Source: an uncultured Clostridia bacterium (GTDB lineage Bacteria; Bacillota; Clostridia; Oscillospirales; Acutalibacteraceae). From it: a stretch of DNA of 9,373 nt. Shown here piece after piece: positions 6,568 through 9,373 of this stretch (position 1 is its first letter; each line of letters opens with the position of its first letter). The notes beneath the pieces were generated by a model. That model had not been told where the DNA came from. It searched no databases and saw only the letters and a list, made by a program, of their open reading frames with translations. A program made the translations under genes and the position numbers. The stretch covers positions 1 to 9,373 of the forward strand of contig CAMFZJ010000049.1 in assembly GCA_946004305.1 (NCBI GenBank), given 5' to 3'.

Positions 6568-7663
6568 TTGAAAGCCTCATCGGTACTACAAGATTGATAA
6601 AGCTGTCACCCTTCACCGGCGTAATAATCATTGGTGACAAACCGCCGTTGATTATAATTTTTACTTCATCACTGTCGATATTCTTTAATGCGTCAAGTAA
6701 AAATCTGTTGTTAAAGCCGATAGTTACTTCTTCACCGATTATGGGAGCTGAAACTGTATCGTTGGCTTTACCGATTGCTGATGAACAGGATAATCTTATT
6801 TCATCATTTATAAATTCACACTTAACAGGGCTTTTAATTTTATCGCCGTTGAGAAGTGACATACGGTCAACTGCATTAATTACTTTTCTCGTATTAACTA
6901 CAACCTCAGTTTTCTTTTCCTTAGGGATTGTTGAATTATAATCAAGGAAGGTTCCCTCAATAAGTCTTGAAATAACTGAATAGTTATTTATCTTAAACAT
7001 AATATGGCGCATACCTACTATTATGTTTACTTTTTCTTCATCTGATGTAATAAGCTTAAGTACCTCCTGCTGAGTTTTTCCCGGTACTACAAACTGTGTA
7101 TTTATTTCTGTATCAATAGATTCCTGACGAATAGCCATTCTGAATCCGTCAACTGCAACTATTTTGAAAAGATTGTTTGAAATTTCAAAGAGTGAACCTG
7201 TATAAATAGGCTTCTGCATATTATCAGAAACTGCATATACAGTCTGTCTTATCATTTCTTTAAGAATTTCCCCTTTAATTTCAATGGAATCTGTTTCCTC
7301 AAAGGTGGGTAGATCCGGATATTCAACAGAGGACATACCTACAATTTGATAATCTGCCTGACCGCTTGTAATGTATGTTATCATTCTTTCGTCAGTTTCA
7401 ATACATACAACTTCCTCGGGAAGCTTTCTTACAATTTCTGAGAAAAGCTTTGCACTTACAACAATTTCACCCTCCTGATGAATAGTAGCGTCAATTGTTG
7501 TTGTGATACCGATTTCAAGGTCATAGCCTGAAATTGAAAGCTTTTCACCGTAGGCTTTAATCAAAATACCTTCAAGGGCAGGAATTGATGATTTATTTGA
7601 AACTGCTCTTGAAACATTTAAAACTGCTTCTGAAAGTTCAGTTCTTAAAATACTTATTTTCAT
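6560..7663 (-). CDS. dnaN: DNA polymerase III sliding clamp (beta subunit)
   Basis: DnaN forms the ring-shaped dimer that tethers DNA polymerase III and other repair and replication factors to DNA. It is 367 residues, the normal length for the three-domain clamp. Recognisable stretches are MKISILRTELSEAVLNVSRA with IPALEGILIKA at the start, LPTFEE before domain 2, GFRMAIRQESI, FVVPGKTQQEVLKL, and the C-terminal PMIITPVKGDSFINLVVPMRL, which forms the peptide-binding pocket region. The ATG matches the conserved N-terminus. Its best ribosome site, AAGGAG (7678-7683), is 14 bases away, longer than usual; a weaker AAGAG is nearer. The gene follows the putative origin region after dnaA and probably heads the downstream transcript, although I could not identify a convincing promoter for it. 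Confidence 0.98.
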   Translation of the reverse strand: MKISILRTELSEAVLNVSRAVSNKSSIPALEGILIKAYGEKLSISGYDLEIGITTTIDATIHQEGEIVVSAKLFSEIVRKLPEEVVCIETDERMITYITSGQADYQIVGMSSVEYPDLPTFEETDSIEIKGEILKEMIRQTVYAVSDNMQKPIYTGSLFEISNNLFKIVAVDGFRMAIRQESIDTEINTQFVVPGKTQQEVLKLITSDEEKVNIIVGMRHIMFKINNYSVISRLIEGTFLDYNSTIPKEKKTEVVVNTRKVINAVDRMSLLNGDKIKSPVKCEFINDEIRLSCSSAIGKANDTVSAPIIGEEVTIGFNNRFLLDALKNIDSDEVKIIINGGLSPMIITPVKGDSFINLVVPMRLSNV

Positions 7664-7714
7664 TATTCTCTTATTCTCTCCTTATATTTTTGTCAGTAAT
7701 TTTATTTTGCCGGA

Positions 7715-7742
7715 ATATTATTTTCTAAGCTGAAAATAATAT
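7715..7742. repeat. AT-rich perfect 11-bp inverted repeat beside the origin AT tract
   Basis: Arms ATATTATTTTC (7715-7725) and GAAAATAATAT (7732-7742) are exact reverse complements around a 6-base loop. It overlaps the start of the A/T-only stretch. The stem has a single G-C pair and no T-run follows on either strand, so it does not look like an intrinsic terminator. It may be a cruciform-prone part of the unwinding region or a binding site. Confidence 0.6.
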
Positions 7743-7758
7743 AATAATATATATATTT
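7733..7758. other. A/T-only stretch, likely DNA unwinding element
   Basis: 26 consecutive A or T bases lie directly next to the TAG-triplet array on the dnaN side. This is where the first strand opening is expected in the B. subtilis type origin. The function is inferred from position and composition. Confidence 0.7.
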
Positions 7759-7760
7759 CT

Positions 7761-7779
7761 TAGTAGTGTTAGTAGGGGG
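7761..7779 (+). promoter_or_regulatory. DnaA-trio array with adjacent G-tract
   Basis: The plus strand reads TAG TAG TGT TAG TAG (7761-7775) in unbroken three-base register, then GGGG (7776-7779), then a DnaA box starting at 7780. Read 3' to 5' away from the box this is GAT GAT TGT GAT GAT, the known DnaA-trio form that guides a DnaA filament onto single-stranded DNA. Four of five triplets match; the middle TGT departs. Confidence 0.78.
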
Positions 7780-7796
7780 TGTGGAAATGTTGAAAA
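7780..7796 (-). promoter_or_regulatory. Pair of DnaA boxes next to the trio array
   Basis: Two 9-mers share one base. ATTTCCACA (minus strand, 7780-7788) and TTTTCAACA (7788-7796) each match 7 of 9 positions of TTATCCACA and point in the same direction, toward the trios and AT stretch. Such a box pair anchors the DnaA filament in the B. subtilis type unwinding system. Confidence 0.65.
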
Positions 7797-7852
7797 TCTC
7801 AAAAATCCCCATAATTATACAAAAAACAGTTAAAAAGTTTTCCAAGCCTTAA

Positions 7853-7870
7853 TGTGGATAAAGTGGAAAA
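7853..7870 (-). promoter_or_regulatory. Perfect DnaA box with adjacent degenerate box
   Basis: TGTGGATAA at 7853-7861 is the exact reverse complement of the consensus TTATCCACA. It is followed without a gap by AGTGGAAAA at 7862-7870 (7 of 9). Both have the same orientation as the pair at 7780-7796. This is the only exact consensus box I find in the segment. Confidence 0.85.
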
Positions 7871-7889
7871 ATTTTTATACTTTAAAAAG

Positions 7890-7898
7890 TTATTAACA
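7890..7898 (+). promoter_or_regulatory. Weak DnaA box, opposite orientation
   Basis: TTATTAACA matches TTATCCACA at 7 of 9 positions on the plus strand. In an AT-rich segment such a match is weak evidence alone; it is listed because it lies among better boxes. Confidence 0.35.
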
Positions 7899-7922
7899 AT
7901 AGGCGGAAAATTAAATGTTAAA

Positions 7923-7943
7923 AGTTGAAAAAATTGTTGAAAA
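7923..7943 (-). promoter_or_regulatory. Two weak DnaA-box-like 9-mers 12 bases apart
   Basis: AGTTGAAAA (7923-7931) and TGTTGAAAA (7935-7943) on the plus strand repeat at a 12-base step and end exactly at the dnaA stop codon. The second is identical to the 9-mer at 7788-7796. They match the box reverse complement at 6 and 7 of 9 positions, so DnaA binding is only a suggestion. Confidence 0.4.
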
Positions 7944-9251
7944 TTAATTACTGCAATTTTTAATAATATCTTCAACAATTACACGAAGATTGGAGTCTTT
8001 TTTAATTTTCTTTGTTGTTGTGTCAATTGCATATTTAATTGTTGAGTGATCTCTTCCTCCAAACTCCTTGCCTATACTATCCTGAGTCAGGTTTGTCATT
8101 TTGTTGATAATATAAATTGCAACCTGTCTGGGACCGCTTATGTAAGCACTTCTGTTGTTGGAGCTTCTAAGCTCATCTTCCGATACATTAAAGGTTCTTG
8201 AAACTTCCTCTATTATTTTTTCAACAGTAACTTCAGGAGGGGTGTCGTTATTCATAACGTCTGCAATAATATTCTGAACAGATTTAATCGAGGGTTTTTC
8301 ACCTTCAATATTACTTTTTGCTTTGATTTTTTTAACTGTTCCCTCAAGCTGACGAATATTATTTTTAAGATTGCTTGCAATATATTCACATACGTCATTG
8401 GGAATTTCAATATTCATCAATTCCGCTTTACGTTTGATAATTGCAATTCTTGTTTCAAGGTCAGGCATTTGAATATCAGCAATAAGTCCCATTTCAAAAC
8501 GGTTTCTCAGTCTGTCTGTAAGAGATTTAATCTCCTTTGGAGGACGGTCTGAAACCAAGACTATCTGCTTTTTAGATTCATAAAGGGCGTTGAAGGTATG
8601 GAAAAATTCTTCCTGAATACCCTCCTTGCCTCCGATAAACTGAACGTCATCAAGGAGAAGTACATCTACATAACGGTATTTTTCTCTGAATTTATCCATT
8701 CTGTTCATGTGGAGAGATTCTACCATTTCATTGGTAAAGTCCTCGCCGTTTACATAGCAGATTTTCTTTTCAGCGTCATTTTTCTTAATTTCATTCCCTA
8801 TAGCGCACAGAAGATGAGTTTTTCCAAGGCCTGAGTTTCCGTAAAGGAAAAGAGGGTTGTAGGCATTTGAAGGATTTTGTGCTACAGCTAAAGAGGCGGC
8901 GTGGGCAAATTTATTGGAATTACCTACGATAAAGGTTTCAAAGGTGTATTCGTATCCTTTGTCAACAATTTCCTCTTCCTTATTATTTTTAACTTCTTCT
9001 TCCTTAACTGTAAAGATGATTTCAATATTTGTACCGAAAACAGCTTCAAAAGCTTCTTTCATTAGATTTTTGTAACAGCGGTCAAGGGTTTGTTTGTGAA
9101 AATCATTTGGAACAAGAAGATAGGCTTGACTTTTGTCAAAATCTATACTTAATGGTTTGATTCTGCTTATCCAGGTAGTATATGCAACGTCAGTTATATT
9201 TTTTCTGCAATAACCGCATATTACTTCCCAGGCTTCGTTAAATGCTTCCAT
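7944..9251 (-). CDS. dnaA: Chromosomal replication initiator protein DnaA
   Basis: DnaA is the AAA+ ATPase that binds DnaA boxes, opens the origin and recruits the helicase. It is 435 residues, slightly short because the domain II linker is brief (about 83-100, Glu/Lys-rich). Domain I is at 1-80, then the AAA+ module: Walker A GNSGLGKT (138-145), Walker B VDVLLLDD (195-202), sensor 1 VLVSDRPP, the Arg-finger region RLRNRFEMGL (Arg251) and sensor 2 NNIRQLEG (Arg300). Domain IV ends with the DNA-recognition motif FGGRDHSTIKYA (397-408). The helix-turn-helix lead-in reads ISGPRQVA, where an Arg or aromatic residue is more common in place of Gly373. The ATG has AAGGAAGG 9 bases upstream. The gene lies between the putative origin and a short leader with a palindrome, and DnaA boxes downstream suggest it acts on its own neighbourhood. 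Confidence 0.98.
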   Translation of the reverse strand: MEAFNEAWEVICGYCRKNITDVAYTTWISRIKPLSIDFDKSQAYLLVPNDFHKQTLDRCYKNLMKEAFEAVFGTNIEIIFTVKEEEVKNNKEEEIVDKGYEYTFETFIVGNSNKFAHAASLAVAQNPSNAYNPLFLYGNSGLGKTHLLCAIGNEIKKNDAEKKICYVNGEDFTNEMVESLHMNRMDKFREKYRYVDVLLLDDVQFIGGKEGIQEEFFHTFNALYESKKQIVLVSDRPPKEIKSLTDRLRNRFEMGLIADIQMPDLETRIAIIKRKAELMNIEIPNDVCEYIASNLKNNIRQLEGTVKKIKAKSNIEGEKPSIKSVQNIIADVMNNDTPPEVTVEKIIEEVSRTFNVSEDELRSSNNRSAYISGPRQVAIYIINKMTNLTQDSIGKEFGGRDHSTIKYAIDTTTKKIKKDSNLRVIVEDIIKNCSN

Positions 9252-9279
9252 TTTTTATATCCTTCCTTAGAAAATTTAA

Positions 9280-9302
9280 CTTAAAATACATAGTATTTTA
9301 AG
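9280..9302. repeat. Perfect 10-bp palindrome in the dnaA leader
   Basis: CTTAAAATAC (9280-9289) and GTATTTTAAG (9293-9302) are exact reverse complements around ATA. It lies 28 bases upstream of the dnaA ATG and just downstream of the possible -10 element. It could be a repressor site or a leader hairpin affecting dnaA expression. It is not a standard DnaA box. An 8-base part (CATAGTAT, 9289-9296) recurs at 9319-9326. Confidence 0.6.
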
Positions 9303-9321
9303 AATAACGAAATTACTCCAT

Positions 9322-9327
9322 AGTATA
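9322..9327 (-). promoter_or_regulatory. Possible -10 element of the dnaA promoter, -35 lost
   Basis: TATACT on the minus strand matches TATAAT at 5 of 6 positions and lies about 70 bases upstream of the dnaA ATG. The matching -35 box would fall at about 9345-9350, inside the adapter, so the promoter cannot be confirmed here. Confidence 0.3.
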
Positions 9328-9330
9328 ACT

Positions 9331-9373
9331 CTGTCTCTTATACACATCTGACGCTGCCGACGATACTCCTTGT
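9331..9373. other. Sequencing adapter contamination (Nextera/Tn5 plus i5 index), not genomic
   Basis: 9331-9349 is the 19-base Tn5 mosaic end CTGTCTCTTATACACATCT. 9350-9363 continues with GACGCTGCCGACGA, completing the Nextera read-1 side adapter in reverse complement. 9364-9371, TACTCCTT, is the reverse complement of the i5 index AAGGAGTA (S507/N507). The last two bases, GT, are the first bases of the reverse-complemented P5 primer. The genomic sequence therefore ends at 9330. Confidence 0.98.

Larger units (their letters stand above)
7664..7943. other. Putative oriC segment between dnaA and dnaN
   Basis: This 280-base non-coding segment holds, from the dnaA side to the dnaN side, near-consensus and one perfect DnaA box, a run of G, a TAG-triplet array (DnaA-trios), an A/T-only stretch and an AT-rich inverted repeat. 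That order and orientation match the unwinding side of the B. subtilis type origin, where the dnaA-dnaN gap carries the unwinding element and a second box cluster lies upstream of dnaA. The upstream cluster, if present, is beyond the end of this contig. No coding sequence is apparent in it. The call rests on motif order, not on experiment. Confidence 0.82.

Noticed and set aside
6552..6941. 129-codon plus-strand frame opposite the dnaN end
   Set aside because: It is antisense to the conserved DnaN C-terminal domains, with no independent evidence.
7715..7742. Rho-independent terminator after dnaA
   Set aside because: The stem is nearly all A-T and no T-run follows on the minus strand, so it lacks the features of an intrinsic terminator.
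7664..7760. Sigma-A promoter for dnaN
   Set aside because: Several TATAAT-like hexamers occur because the DNA is very AT-rich, but none has a matching -35 at proper spacing, so none was called.
9331..9349. Tn5/IS50 mosaic end suggesting a mobile element
   Set aside because: It is followed by synthetic adapter, an index and P5 sequence in library order, so it comes from tagmentation and not from a transposon in the genome.
1..9373. tRNA, rRNA, CRISPR array, riboswitch or prophage
   Set aside because: No repeat-spacer pattern, no structured RNA signature and no phage or integrase gene is visible; genes fill nearly the whole window apart from the origin gap.

Overview
The window carries the chromosomal replication-initiation neighbourhood of a low-GC, Gram-positive-type bacterium, most likely a member of the Clostridia. 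The gene order and the protein sequences support this. The GyrB stretch LPLWGKMLNVEKAR and the GyrA stretch HPHGDASVYD recall Oscillospiraceae/Ruminococcaceae-like gut anaerobes, but that finer placement is inference. Every convincing gene is on the minus strand, so the biological reading direction runs from the right end of the window to the left, which is also the direction of a replication fork leaving the origin.

Reading right to left: a 43-base technical tail (Nextera/Tn5 adapter, i5 index and the first bases of P5) occupies 9331-9373 and is not genomic. Next come a short dnaA leader with a perfect 10-bp palindrome, then dnaA. A 280-base intergenic segment follows that looks like the oriC unwinding region, with DnaA boxes, a G-tract, DnaA-trio repeats and an AT-only stretch. 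Then come dnaN, an S4-domain RNA-binding gene (yaaA type), recF, remB, two adjacent zinc-ribbon membrane proteins of unknown function, gyrB, a hotdog-fold thioesterase, and gyrA. The gyrA gene is cut by the left end of the window after about 454 codons.

From dnaN to gyrA the genes overlap, abut, or are separated by at most 29 bases, and I see no terminator between them. They are probably cotranscribed. Functionally the cluster joins initiation (DnaA, oriC), processivity (sliding clamp DnaN), replication-linked repair (RecF) and supercoiling (GyrB, GyrA). The additions to the textbook dnaA-dnaN-yaaA-recF-remB-gyrB-gyrA order are the two CxxC-(18/19)-CxxC membrane proteins between remB and gyrB, and the thioesterase separating the two gyrase genes.

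I do not see a new defence, mobile or biosynthetic system here. The parts most worth attention are the well-formed origin unwinding element, the paired zinc-ribbon membrane proteins, the natural residues at quinolone-relevant positions of GyrA and GyrB, and the adapter contamination. The adapter truncates the dnaA promoter region and should be trimmed.
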